DNA from: Hexactinellida sp. DTS-2022
Lineage: Eukaryota > Porifera > Hexactinellida
Assembly (NCBI GenBank): GCA_028753945.1
Contig: JAPNXP010000014.1
Location: 2,790,001-2,854,000 of the forward strand
Reading direction: 5' to 3'
Length of the DNA stretch: 64,000 bases
Shown here: one piece after another, positions 31,750 through 42,167 of the stretch
Layout of the letters: every line of letters starts with the position of its first letter
Numbering within the stretch: position 1 is the stretch's first letter
Notes under the pieces: generated by a model
What the model saw: the letters and a program-made list of their open reading frames with translations, nothing else
Databases searched by the model: none
Told to the model about the DNA's origin: nothing
Program-made: the position numbers and the translations under genes

Positions 31750-33586
31750 ATATGGACAAAATCTAATGTAAGGAAGAGAGGTCTATTTTCATCAAAAGGG
31801 TGGGGTACTCTAGTTTCCAGCTTTCCACTAAGAGAAAACAATTTAAACAAGTTTACATTCAATGGGTAGTTATCGGTAGAAATTATTTGGACCTTTAAAT
31901 ACAATGCTCAATCTCGATTATACAAGATTTGATAGTGGGTAAGATTTTTTTAGCTGAGATAGATGCACATAGTAACAAACGGGTAATGCAAGACCATTTC
32001 CTATGCAAACTAGACACCATAATCGCGAATACAGTTCTCGTCGGATCCTCAGGGTTCAAATTTGGTGCAATATTTCCCCCCTTTTATAAGCAATATCAGA
32101 TATAACATGGATTTCATCCATTTGAATGATTACATTTTTTCCTCGGAACTAAAGCAAGATGTAGCCTGGGTGAGATAAGTGCTAAAATCATTTTCAAGAC
32201 CGAAGGAAGAATACAACTTATCTAATGTATGGACATGTGGTAGAGTAATACATTCTAAACCCTGAAGATAAAATATAACAAGCTGCAGAAATGAGATGAG
32301 TCTTAAACCAAAGTGTTCTAAGACAAGCAATACACAATGTGAACACTCTGCTCCTCCGCCTGGATTGTAGTTCCTGTTGATGTGTGGCTCAATATTAAAT
32401 ATATGAAACAAATTTAAGTTAATGGACATAATTTGTGTAATTATATTGTATCTTCGCCTGTTTTTAGGAATAAATGTATTATCTAATTGACAGAGGCTAA
32501 ATTGAAGCTTAGCTAAATCTGAATAATTGTATGTAGGTCCGTCGATAAGCGCTAAATCATCAATAACATTATTTATATGTTTTTGGCAAAAGTAATATGG
32601 TATGAATGTGAGTTACAACTAGAATCAGAGACAGATTTTAAGGAGATTTCATGCAGTATAGATTCATTTGTCGAATATCATTAATTGAATTTACCGAAAG
32701 GGGAATACTTTGTCCATGGAACCAGGCGGATACAGATGAAAAATTATTTACTTCCAGAAATACATCGACAGAAACAGTCCTATCAACCATGTTGGGTTGA
32801 ATGAACCTAGTATTATGATTATCAGGATGCCATACTAACCAATTATCAGGTAATGCATAAAGATTAACTTAGCTTGTAGATCCTATATATTTCTGATGAT
32901 GGACTTATGTTTCTCCTCACTCTCAGATAGTAAGCTAAGCTGTAGTGTCTGATTAATCAATTCTTCTTCTTTTTGCGTCATACGACAAGCGAGTCCGTTT
33001 GGTTGTTGAGGTTGAAGAATAGTAGGATGGACAACCATGAAGCAAGCAGGGAACTGAGTCGTCTCTCAACTTGGGCTTTGCACGAGGTATTTCAGTAAAA
33101 GTTCCGTCTCCATTGGGAACTTTGTGAGTAACTTCGACATCTTCTTCTCGAAAATGCTTCACGCATACGTTGACTACCTTCAGGTCATCAATATCCTCTC
33201 GGTGAAGAGCCCGTATCCAAGCTTGTCTGAGTTCTGGTGGATATTCAGGCATCCTGAATATAGGTATTCGATCATCTGGGCTGTAGTTATTTCTGCATCT
33301 GGGGGCTGAGCAACTGTTGGGAATAATGTAAACGAATCTAATAGTTAGAAGTGAATAGGAACAGTAAGTGGACAAGAAAATTTTAAAATATATAAAGAGA
33401 GAGGCTAATAATAAGTAAAAATTAAAACTTAGTATTTAGTGGGGTAGTTGTAACAAAAAAATGTGGTTCATTATAAATAGAAATATGGGTCAAAATATTG
33501 TGGTTGGTTAAATATTACCATCTATTAGTGCATCCCTTGTCCATAATTTCAAGGTTACTGTTAGTCTTTATATAGAGTAGGCTGTG
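31750..33586 (-). pseudogene. P-like transposase 5' half, copy C (inverted twin of B)
   Basis: This - strand segment is nearly identical to 27850-29690, reversed. The right end AGAGTAGGCTGTG is a P-like terminal repeat. The THAP finger (32953-33375) is complete, with SCSAPRCRNNYSPDDRIPIF and VVNVCVKHF, although its ATG has become ATT. Downstream it has QMDEIHV and STDNYPLNVNLFKLFS (31722-31904), then stops at the LTR. It lacks the three insertions present in copy B, and so preserves their empty sites, but has its own 112-bp insertion at 32307. It joins the LTR at ATAT (31750). Confidence 0.88.
32307..32418. mobile_element. 112-bp insertion flanked by TTAA in copy C
   Basis: Copy B reads straight through one TTAA (28958-28961). 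Copy C has TTAA on both sides of 112 extra bases (32303-32306 and 32419-32422). TTAA duplication suggests a piggyBac- or Kolobok-type event, but the insert has no obvious terminal inverted repeats. Confidence 0.6.
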
Positions 33587-33706
33587 CTCTGAGTTATTCA
33601 ATTTTCTAAATGCAATATTCCTTCTGGTTCTTGAGGTACTCTCTTCAGGTGAATTATCTTAGTAATACCAGATTCAACGTTCCTCGCATGAATATTATCT
33701 AGTGAT

Positions 33707-34392
33707 CGACCGGGAACGGGAATATAATTATCCACCGGGACCGGGTTTTAACCGGGATCGAATTAAATCAAGTGATGGCCCTTACAATAGACATGTTGTT
33801 CCTATTACGGGTTCTACTTCACGTAGCGGAAGTTCACTTGGTCCACGGGGCGAAGAATTGGATGGGGGTAGTTAAAATACATATTGTAGAATAATGTTAT
33901 CAATGTTGTTTTGCAAAAATACAGCTACCAAAAATCAAAAGATAATTATTCACCATTCTCCAATTAGATTATGGCAATCATATTTCCACTGTTAATCAGC
34001 AGTTGGCTTCTAACCAATGTGAAATAGTAATATAGAATGAATAGACACTTTGAGTTATATTGGTTGTTTTAGTAGATCGTAGTTAATAATTTAGAGTTTT
34101 AGATGTTAGTTATACGATTTACTTCCACATGAAAGAAAAAGTTGATATTAATATCACCTTCCATTTCATAAATACTATGTCAGAGGACTTGGAATACTTA
34201 ATGAAAAAAGTTCATTTTTAGAATTTTAGCTTCAATGACAATGTTTATTCATTCAATTAACAACTTTGAGTTGTCCATTCCCAGTTAGGAATCCCAGAAA
34301 AACATCAATATTTACCAGGACCGGGAGCTGGACGGGACTCTAAAAACAGCCGAGATTTCCCGGGGCCAGGACTAAAACCGGGTTCCCGGTCG
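33707..34392. mobile_element. MITE in the gypsy integrase region
   Basis: CGACCGGGAACGGG at the left mirrors CCGGGTTCCCGGTCG at the right, with more ACCGGGACCGGG-type repeats near both ends. It interrupts the pol C-terminal coding sequence. No exact target duplication is seen. Confidence 0.7.
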
Positions 34393-35861
34393 TTTCTTAA
34401 TATTAACTCCAATCTTTTTTTCTACTTTCCACGGGCCTCCGAACAAATTGGATAGACTATCGCCACGAGGTTTTTCATCTACCAAAACCCAGTCATCCAC
34501 TTCAATCGTACTCACTTTAGAGGGTTCATGAGGACTCACCTGGTGCTAGCATTAGGTATATAATTTAGAATGAAGGTAACTTCTTAAAGCAGACTCGGCC
34601 AGTGTGTTTTTGTAATTTCGCGGTCTTGTAATAAGTATCGGAGGGCTGTTTTGAACGATTGTATTGTTCTCTCGACTTGTCCATCACCTTGAGGGTGGTA
34701 GGCTGAAGAATGCCGCTTCTCGATACCCAACCGCGCACACATCTCTCTAACCCTGTTGCCGTCGACTGTGGGTTCCTGATCCGATAATAGTATGTTCGGA
34801 ATACCATGACGGTTAAATCAGCAATGTTCCAACCCCTCAATAACTGAAGAATCTTCTTGATTTTTCAGTGGCCAAGCTTCAAGATGCTTGGAGAAGAGGT
34901 CTACCGCCATAAGCACATAACGAAAACCTTGGATAGCCCTAGGGAAAATCGCCAAGTCATACGCAACCATCGCTCGTGGTCGGTTAATAGGAATCATGAT
35001 AGGTATCAGGGGTTCTTAGGGTTGATATGAGCGTTTGTTTTTCAGATATATCGAACACGAAGAGCTTACCCGTTTTACATCTTTCCACATTGAAGGCCAA
35101 AAATATCTCTGACTAATCTCCTTAAAGGTCCGGTATATTCCTGCATGACCCCTCTTGTGGGAAGACAAGAGAATGGATTGATGTAATGATTTAGGAGCCA
35201 CTACTTGGTGACCGCGATAAACTAAATCTTGCTCTATCCTCAAATTTGTCTGGCGCTTTACTCGTCCCTCCGACACAAACCCTTTGTAGCTAAGTTGACG
35301 ATGTGCATTGGAAATAAGGGGGTCCTCTCGTTGTGCGATTTTCATCTGTCCACAATAAGAATCTCGAACAATAGTGTATATAAATCGTTCCCTGAATTCG
35401 ACCTCATCCTGAATAATCGGATCTTCTTCGCTAGGAAAACGACTAAGGTGATCGGCCACCCTGTTCTCCTTTCCTCTGCGATATCGCACGTTATAATTTA
35501 ATGACTCTAGTTCTATAATCCAACGAGAAAACTTGCCCCTAGTGTCGGATTGTTTTCGCATCCATTGTAGAGGGTTGTGGTCCGTTAACACTTCAACTAT
35601 TGGTACTGCATGTAGATATTTACGCCATTAGCTTGTCGCTGCCACTATGGCCCAGGCTTCTAGTTCTGAAGCGCTGTAGTTCCTTTGGGCATTGTTAAGT
35701 CTACTAGAAAAGAAAGAAATGGGTCTTAGAGTTCCTTCAAAATCTGCCTGAGAAATTACGGCTCCAACACCAGCTCTTGAAGCGTCGCATTCAAGTAAGA
35801 TTGGCTTATTCCATTCAGGAAAGGCTAGAATTATCTCGCTGGAAACGAGTACCTGGCACAA
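34393..35861 (-). pseudogene. Ty3/gypsy RNase H and integrase
   Basis: RNase H is visible at 35628-35861 (PILLECDASRAGVGAVISQA, YSASELEAWAIV) and at 35440-35591 (LTDHNPLQWM, ENRVADHLSRFPSEED). The integrase HHCC zinc finger follows at about 35060-35160 (LSSHKRGHAGIYRTFKEISQ, WKDVKRVSSSCSIY). The integrase core runs through 34565-34990 with VAYDLAIFPRAIQGFRYVLM, IPNILLSDQEPTVDG and AYHPQGDGQVERTIQSFKTA, giving the D, D and E positions. Stops and frame changes at about 35000, 34840 and 34560 disrupt it. The family integrates double-stranded cDNA copies of the element. Confidence 0.85.
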
Positions 35862-36006
35862 TTTTCTAAAACTGAGTTCCTGATTGCCATCCCATACCCA
35901 AGGAGCTTCTTAACCTTAAGATCGTATAGAGGAGAAGCAATTTTAGCGAAATCTTGAATAAAATCACGATAGTCATTTATCAGACCCAAGAACGATTTCA
36001 GTTCTC

Positions 36007-36720
36007 TTATGGACGACGGAGTTTATGTTCTGCAATTCTTTGGACAAGAGAAGCAGCTGGACGATGACCGTTAGGAGAAATAATATGTCCCACGAATTCT
36101 AATTCATGATTCCCAAATAAGCACTTTTCTTTCCTAAGTTGCATATTCGCGCGCCTGTAACACTCTAAAATTACTTGTAACTGAGTTATATGATCTTCAA
36201 AACTATCTGAATATACAATTGTATAATCGATATAAGCTAAGCTAGAACAAGCATTCCTGAGAACGTTATCAATCGTTCGTTGATATGTTGCAAGTGCGTT
36301 CGTCAAACCAAAGAGCATTACTAAAAATTAAAACTGACCTTGAGCGGTAACAAATGCAGTTTTCGGAAAATCCTCTTTTTTATCGGAATTGACCAATAAC
36401 CCGAGCTCCATCCAATTTTGAAAATATGCTACTCCCGTGCAATTTGTCCAATATATCCCGTGTGTCTGGAATCGGATGTGCATCCTTGTACGTAATGTCA
36501 TTTAGTCCACGGTAATCAACAGCGAAGCGTAGAGATTTATCTTTCTTTTCGACCAATATTACTCTCGCAGACCACGGAGAGGACGACGGACGAATAATTC
36601 AGTTTTTCAGCATTTGGTAAATTTGGGAGTTTATTTCTTGTTCAACTCGGGGTGATATTATTACTCCTCTGGCTTTAACCGGATGGGAGCTTCCAGTTTC
36701 GATGCGGTGTTCAGCGAATG
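36007..36720 (-). pseudogene. Ty3/gypsy reverse transcriptase
   Basis: The fingers and palm are recognisable on the - strand: SSPWSARVILVEKKDKSLRF and AVDYRGLNDITYKDAHPIPD at about 36440-36600, then MLFGLTNALATYQR and the catalytic box read as YIDYTIVYS at 36210-36318. The canonical YIDD has lost its second catalytic aspartate (Tyr instead of Asp). There is also an in-frame stop just before the SSPWSA block and a gap near 36330. It is inactive. Confidence 0.83.
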
Positions 36721-36879
36721 TAGTAAGGGAAGGAGATGTTAGAGGCGAAAACGTCCTCATACCTGTCAAGCAATTCGCTAAGTGCTTTCTGTTCCATTAG
36801 TTTGAGTCTCGTGTCGATATTCCATCCACCAATGGATTAATAGGAAACGGATAACAAAGTGCGAGCAGTGACGGCTCTA

Positions 36880-37516
36880 GAAATTAGTTGACCACCCCTT
36901 ATATTCGCTTCGGTAGGGATCCAGGTAGAACCTAGGCGAATTCGATGATTACTCCAGTCGAATATAGTTAAGTCGAATTTCTTCAAGAAGTCCCTCCCGA
37001 GGATGATAGACTGCTCCGGAATTTAATTGCTAAAAATCGTTGACAAACAATCAGTCCATTAGGCAGATCCATACTAATTTGGCTTTCTCCACATACTTCG
37101 ATCGAATGAGAGGCTAATCCCTATCCGCAGCCAGACTTTTCCAAGTAAGGGATCTGAGCAGATTCAACAAAGTTACGATCTAAAACTGAAAGTTGTCCCC
37201 GGAATCTACCATTACCAAAGTTTCCACTGTGTTAAGTTTTACCATTATAAATACACATCTCCACTATTCTCTAATTCTCTGTGCTTGACTGTTAATACCT
37301 TCTTTGCGAAACAGTTTTGTGCGCTATGACCACGCTTACCACACTTTTGACAAAATCCTTTATTACTACAGGTATATGGGAAATGTTCCTCTCTTCCGCA
37401 TATCCAACAATTTGGAGTTCTGAATCGTCCACTTGTTGACCTGGTTGCCAATCTGAATGACACAGTTTCATCATTTCACGCTGGGGATCTTGTGGAGGAT
37501 CGAGGTTTGCAATCAA
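36880..37516 (-). pseudogene. Ty3/gypsy gag zinc knuckles and protease
   Basis: Two CCHC knuckles lie in 37245-37463: CWICGREEHFPYTC and CQKCGKRGHSAQNC. They bind retroelement RNA. A protease-like segment follows at about 37170-37220 with LVMVDSGDNF, a variant of the D-T/S-G aspartic protease motif. Upstream frames (37292-37718) hold only short remnants of gag, for example WKPLFMAGSDPSYGQKWEAK. Several frame changes are present. Confidence 0.75.
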
Positions 37517-37718
37517 TACTTCAAAATCTTTGGTTATTTACTAGATTCTTCTACCACTTCACGAACTAATTGTATCCGCGGGACGTCTACAAATAAAAGA
37601 AGATAGCAGCTGTACTATTTTCGCTTCCCATTTTTGTCCATAACTGGGGTCACTGCCAGCCATAAATAGCGGTTTCCAGTCTCAGATTAATTCATCTTGG
37701 TCTAATGCAGGAACTTAT

Positions 37719-37895
37719 TGTTGTGAAGTATATCAGTTATATATAATTAACTAAAATATACAAGTACAAGTACAGAGAAGTATTTAGTATACGAAGTAAT
37801 CTCACATAATGATAATCTCTATTAAGTAGTTAACTATTAATCGTTTAACTCATTCATAGTTCACTAATAATTATCCTTGATCAATCTCATAACAA
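37719..37895 (-). repeat. Ty3/gypsy LTR, 5' copy
   Basis: On the + strand it starts TGTTGTGAAGTATATCAG and ends CAATCTCATAACA, about 177 bp. It is the reverse complement of the LTR at 31578-31749. ATAT at 37896-37899 follows it and then P-like coding sequence resumes (TATATTGAAAAG), as expected for insertion into a P-like element. Confidence 0.87.
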
Positions 37896-38192
37896 TATAT
37901 TGAAAAGTATATGCAATAATTGGTTAAATCAGAAAATCTTTGATAAAACATTTCGTTTTCCAAATTTTGAAGATATTGGCATTGATAAATGCAGCTACCC
38001 TTCAGTGTCCATTCTGCTTCCTTTCAAGATGTACGCCTTCTCTACAATTCTGAACGATACAGTTTAGTAAAACTAGCCCCTCACTTGACTGTAAAAGCTT
38101 GTTTTCCTTCTAGTTTAGAAAGGCAAAATGTCAAATTGGTTTTGAAGGTTGTTAGCGAACGTACACTCTATCTGCTCTTGAAATCCAAAATG
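37896..38192 (+). pseudogene. P-like transposase fragment, copy D 3' part
   Basis: The + strand encodes NNWLNQKIFDKTFRFPNFED-type sequence, then SVHSASFQDVRLLYNSERYS, LVKLAPHLTVKACFPSSLER and QNVKLVLKV. It continues the P-like gene interrupted by the gypsy element. It breaks off at about 38192, where a MULE end (GGAGGGGGACGCAGC) begins. Copy B lacks exactly this region by deletion. Confidence 0.8.
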
Positions 38193-38228
38193 AAAGTCTT
38201 TTTCCGGAGGGGGACGCAGCATTAATTC

Positions 38229-38345
38229 GAATTTCAAAGTAGTCGTTAGTTCAAATCTAATTTGGACATGTAATCGTTAGTTCGAATCTAATTTGGACAT
38301 GTTATCGTTAGTTCGAATCTAATTTGGTCATGTAGTCGTTCGAAT
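38229..38345. repeat. 31-bp minisatellite, about 3.5 units
   Basis: The unit ATCGTTAGTTCGAATCTAAT plus TTGGACATGTA repeats about three and a half times. The period and the core AGTTCGAAT are shared with the array at 56868-57020. Confidence 0.9.
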
Positions 38346-38491
38346 CAAAAACAGAGAAAAATATGTTATTTTATGACTCCTTTTGATGGATTAATTTTTA
38401 GGTCCTTATAACTGTGAATTCTACGATTTCCTGTAAGTATTCATTAAAAAAGTATAAAAGGTGCATCTATTTCCCCAAATTTTATATATAA

Positions 38492-38719
38492 TTGTCACTA
38501 ACCTTTATGGGATATACCATCGGAGAATATATTCGGAGCAAAGGAAAAGTATATACTTCATCAGACGGTTACAAATATTTTTCTTCTAAAGCTTTCGGGT
38601 GTAAAATACATCTCAGATGTACCCTTTCCAGGAAGAGTTGCAAAGGTAATGCTAAACTTGATCTAGAGGTTAATCTATTATATTTAAAATCCGTTCATAA
38701 TCATCCTTTGGAAAATTAA
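38492..38719 (+). pseudogene. FLYWCH-type zinc finger of the MULE transposase
   Basis: The frame contains YTSSDGYKYFSSKAFGCKIH, LRCTLSRKSCKGNAKLDLEV and VHNHPLEN. The C, C, H, H pattern and the terminal HNHP are the FLYWCH/WRKY-GCM1-like DNA-binding fold common at the N-terminus of animal MULE transposases. The remainder of the N-terminal half is missing. Confidence 0.75.
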
Positions 38720-39079
38720 TATTAAATGGCGCCTAAACAGCTTAACCACAAATCTGAGATTCTCAAAAGTGGTTCCATTGGACTCGCAATGGTTGATTAC
38801 CCCATACACAACCAAAATAATACAGTAGGAGGGCATAGTTTATCCTAGAATGATATTTATAAACTGTCCTTCTATTTATTTGGCCTTCTCGGTGACATAC
38901 ATGGCCGTATATTAAGTAGGCCATGGCTGGACTTTTTCCAGGTATTTCGAGAAAATAAAGAATTTACAGCTTTCATAAGAAATGGTCATTCCTTTCCTCC
39001 CCCCTTATCTTATTCGATCAACATATCCACAACTATAAGTTCCTTCGCTACATAATAATGAGGAGTCCAAACTAAAGCG

Positions 39080-39676
39080 AATAATAGAATATTTTGAAAG
39101 GCAATGGCTAACTGAAGTTCTTCCAGAAGAACTATCTATTTTTGATATTGACAAAGGGACAAACAACGGAGCAGAATGCTATCACAGACAGCTTAAGGGG
39201 AGATTCAAGTGTAGTCATCCCAGAATTTGGAATTTTTAGTAATCTTAAATAAAATAATAACTGACAACAATCTTGAAATAGTTATATGCCTCCAGGGTCT
39301 GGAAATAACAAGACCAAGAAAAAGAAAAATGTATCAATGAAAAACGCCGCACTTTATTTAAAGAAAACTGGTATCTGGATGTTATTCACCTATTCAGTTC
39401 TCAAGAGTATAGGATGTACAATAGGTAACGACAACTATGTGGAAGAGCTTGACCTATCTGACTTATCTGATTTGGAATCTTCACACGAGACAGAAATTGA
39501 GGTCCGAAATACTCAGTGTGTTGTCTGTGTACATAGAAAGGGTGCCACTTAACTATTTCTGCCATGTAGACATGCGAACTGTTGTCATGATTGCAGTGAC
39601 TGGTTGGAACAACAGGATCAGTCCTGCCCAACCTGCCGTGCTCAAATTCAGAGTAGACTCCAAATATTTTTGAGGC
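39080..39676 (+). pseudogene. MULE transposase C-terminus fused to a RING finger
   Basis: From about 39100 the frames give YFERQWLTEVLPEELSIFDI and TNNGAECYHRQLKGRFKCSH, the conserved C-terminal block of MULE transposases. After two frame changes, 39286-39676 encodes an acidic linker (EELDLSDLSDLESSHETEIE) and a RING finger: CVVC, then CRHANCCHDC, then CPTC. The spacing is C-x2-C-x12-C-x-H-x3-C-x2-C-x11-C-x2-C. One in-frame TAA (39550-39552) lies inside the RING. A second copy of the same arrangement, with the same end (R-L-x-I-F), lies at 57.7 kb, so the RING belongs to the transposase. RING fingers are normally ubiquitin E3 ligases. Confidence 0.75.
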
Positions 39677-39746
39677 GCTAGTCTATATAGATATACTGTA
39701 GCATCAACCTATATATATATATACTGAAGCATCAATATATATAGAT

Positions 39747-39820
39747 ACTAGCGCCCTTCACTTGCTAAGTCGCTTCGCGGCAGTTCCCAACCACACACCA
39801 ACCGCTTCGCGATTGGTGTA
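39747..39820. repeat. Short structured repeat, copy 1 (second at 49868)
   Basis: ACTAGCGC, then CTTGCTAAGTCGCTTCGCGG, then the hairpin ACACCAACCGCTTCGCGATT/GGTGT. The copy at 49868-49940 shares all three blocks. Just upstream, 39686-39746 holds two imperfect copies of ATACTGTAGCATCAA. Confidence 0.75.
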
Positions 39821-39829
39821 TGGTATATA

Positions 39830-41692
39830 TGTTACAGTCAATGTGTAAAATCAGCCATTTTATACACTGACTGAAATTTCCAGTCAATGTATAAAATGAC
39901 TGATTCACTTAAGCAATTTACATATTGACTAGAATTTTCAGGCAATTTACAAGATGACTGATTCATTTGTCGGTTTTTTTGACAGATTGACAGATCATAT
40001 TAGGAATTTTTGCGACACAAATAAAAAAGGAAACGTATTGTGTAATTATCTTAATATGTGAACGTTGCTTTGTCTATGGCAGTGGTTTCCAAACTTTTCC
40101 TCCACTTACGGTCAGCACCCAACACTTTCTGACAGATGACAGACTAAAGTTTTTCAACTTTATTTGAATATATGTAAAAATATATAAAGTAGTGAATAAT
40201 GGGAAACCTCGAAAATTTTGTTATTTCAAAACATATACCTCAACTGAACTTAAGACTCAAAGTAGTGTATTCTCAATAACAACATATCTAAGGCAACCAT
40301 CTATCGACGTGTAACATTCTGGAGTATAAAAAGGCAAGGTAATATGAAGACCTCGTTGTCCTCATAACTCTCAGAGATGGCGGACACTATGGAACATGCT
40401 TTCCGTGAAGCCAATTCTGTCCAAAGACCTTGGTTTCCCGTGCTCAGGTTGACCTCATTGACATGCAGCCCATGTGCAAAGTTTCATATCGCTGGATCAT
40501 GGTTTATCAAGACCACTTAACAAAGCACAGTGTATTACGCCCTTTGACTTCCAAACGTGCTGCTGAAGTCGCGTGGAAACTGGTTGACATTTTCTTGTTA
40601 CTAGGCGCCCCTCAAATTCTCCAGAGTGACAACTGCAGTGAATTTACAGCGTGATTACCATTCTGGAATTAAACAAACTCCATTTAAGGCCCTGTTTGGA
40701 CGTGATGCACAAGTTGGACTACGTTCAGGATCTTTTCCTAGTGAAATCCTAGAACGCCTTGTTTCCGAAGACGACCTGATGGCTGCATATCAGCAATCTG
40801 ACCCTTCTCAAGTCTCTTCAGGGAACCTGACCCAAGTTTCTCCAAATCTTCCTACACAAGAAGACACGTCACCTGATTTATCAGAAGCTACTTCTTCAAC
40901 ATCATCATCTGCTCTTTCATCTCAGGTAACCGCTATCCAAATAGTATGCCACGACAACATTCAACTCAATCGCAAGAGAGCAGCTGATGGACAGTTAGCT
41001 CAGGCAGAACGCATGTTGAAACGCAGTCGTCTAGAGCTGGTTGCTGGAAACCCTGGAGATAATTTAATTATTCCAATCCCTTTAGTGGATCGAGGTAGAG
41101 GTGATCCTCGAAAATCATGGGTGTAATTCTGGACAGAAATGAAAATGGCATGTACCGTATAGCAGTCCGTGCAGGAATCCTGAAAGGATCTACAGCAGAA
41201 ATCAATTTGATTTGTGTCCCCATCCGCTGTACAGTGCGAACGATTTCTCCACAGACAAAGAAATAGGCCTGCGGCAAGCTGTTCAACAAAGGTCTAAGTG
41301 TGGTGGACAAGGGTTTGCCAAGTGCAACTGTACACAAAGTGGCAAACAATGCAAATCAAACAAATGCAAATGTTTCAAGGCTGGACTTAAATGTAATAGC
41401 AAGTGTCACGCGACTATGACCTGCCCCAACAAGATCTGAATGGGACCGATGTTGAACTTTAGTCAATATACTGTAATCACATGCTGTTAATTCATATTGA
41501 TATCAATTAATTCAATTCCTAATATGAATCAATCAATCTGTCAAAAAACCGACCAATTATTCAGTCATTTTGTAAATTGCCAGAAAATTTTAGTCAATAT
41601 GTAAATTGCCTAAGTGAATCAGTCATTTTATACATTGACTGGAAATTCCAGTCAATGTATAAAATGACTGGTTTTACACATTGACTGTAACA
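39830..41692 (+). mobile_element. Ginger-type DNA transposon, internally deleted
   Basis: The ends TGTTACAGTCAATGTGTAAA and TTACACATTGACTGTAACA are inverted repeats, flanked by TATA (39826-39829 and 41693-41696). The inverted repeats extend over 150 bp, built from repeated AGTCAATGTATAAAATGACT-like units. TGT...ACA ends, a 4-bp duplication and an integrase-type transposase fit the Ginger superfamily. At 1.86 kb it is shorter than a complete element should be. Confidence 0.85.
40377..41439 (+). pseudogene. Ginger integrase-like transposase, catalytic core deleted
   Basis: The first segment (40430-40654) covers the start of an rve integrase core, with VDLIDMQPM (first Asp), LTSKRAAEVAWKLVDIFLLL and LQSDNCSEF (second Asp). 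It joins out of frame to 40626-41126, which starts at DYHSGIKQTPFKALFGRD, so the catalytic glutamate region is deleted. The downstream part has FPSEILERLVSEDDLMAAYQ and a Ser/Thr-rich spacer. 41212-41439 ends in a cysteine-rich domain, CGGQGFAKCNC...CKSNKCKCFKAGLKC-type, found at the C-terminus of Ginger and KRBA2-like proteins (recalled, not searched). A short leader from ATG 40377 (MADTMEHAFREANSVQRPW) is in another frame. Confidence 0.8.
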
Positions 41693-41696
41693 TATA

Positions 41697-42167
41697 CATT
41701 AGGGCAAAAAAATAGTGCTCATTTCTCGTGACTTTTGATATATACACAAAGCCGTTGAGTTTTGAAATCCGACTAATATATCAGATTCTATAGAGAACAG
41801 ACAACAAAGATTTTGGTTCTGAGATATGAGAAGAATTAGGGGATATTGCAGGAGATTTTCTGTCCAAAACTCATTATTTGAATGAATGTAGGTCGTTTAA
41901 TTAAAGTTAAGTATTCTAATTATTAGATATAACATTAAATTATAACATATAAGCACTTTGTAGTGTTTGGGTACGTTCGACGTCAAAATAATTCACATGA
42001 GCCTCCTGATTTTGAAGAAAGGTGAATTATTTCAATCAATTACAAAACTTTGGGTTTCATTTATTATATAGAAGGTATCCCTTTGTCAAATATAATCTAT
42101 TTCTAAAAATACGGGTTAATTGTGGAAATTTCTGGTACATTCACCCCTTAAAGCTGATTTGATTGTA
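41697..42167. other. Unannotated interval
   Basis: No coding or repeat feature recognised. Confidence 0.4.

Larger units (their letters stand above)
33594..37718 (-). mobile_element. Ty3/gypsy retrotransposon interior (5' part)
   Basis: Reading on the - strand from the LTR at 37719 the order is gag zinc knuckles, protease, reverse transcriptase, RNase H, integrase, which is Ty3/gypsy order. The interior is about 4.1 kb including a MITE. Gag is very short (about 200 bp before the knuckles). The last coding bases (about 33594-33700, with NVESGITKIIHLKRVP) continue into the displaced piece at 31386-31577. Confidence 0.87.
38193..39690 (+). mobile_element. FLYWCH-MULE relic, internally deleted
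   Basis: The left border GGAGGGGGACGCAGCATTAA resembles 56797 (AGGGGGCGCTGCTTTAGTTC). Both are followed by a 31-bp tandem array and then by MULE coding sequence. The right limit is estimated from the end of coding similarity. The catalytic centre is missing between 38720 and about 39060. Confidence 0.65.

Noticed and set aside
31578-37895. A normal LTR pair bounding one gypsy element
   Set aside because: The LTRs are in opposite orientation and P-like copy C lies between them, so the span is a rearranged locus.
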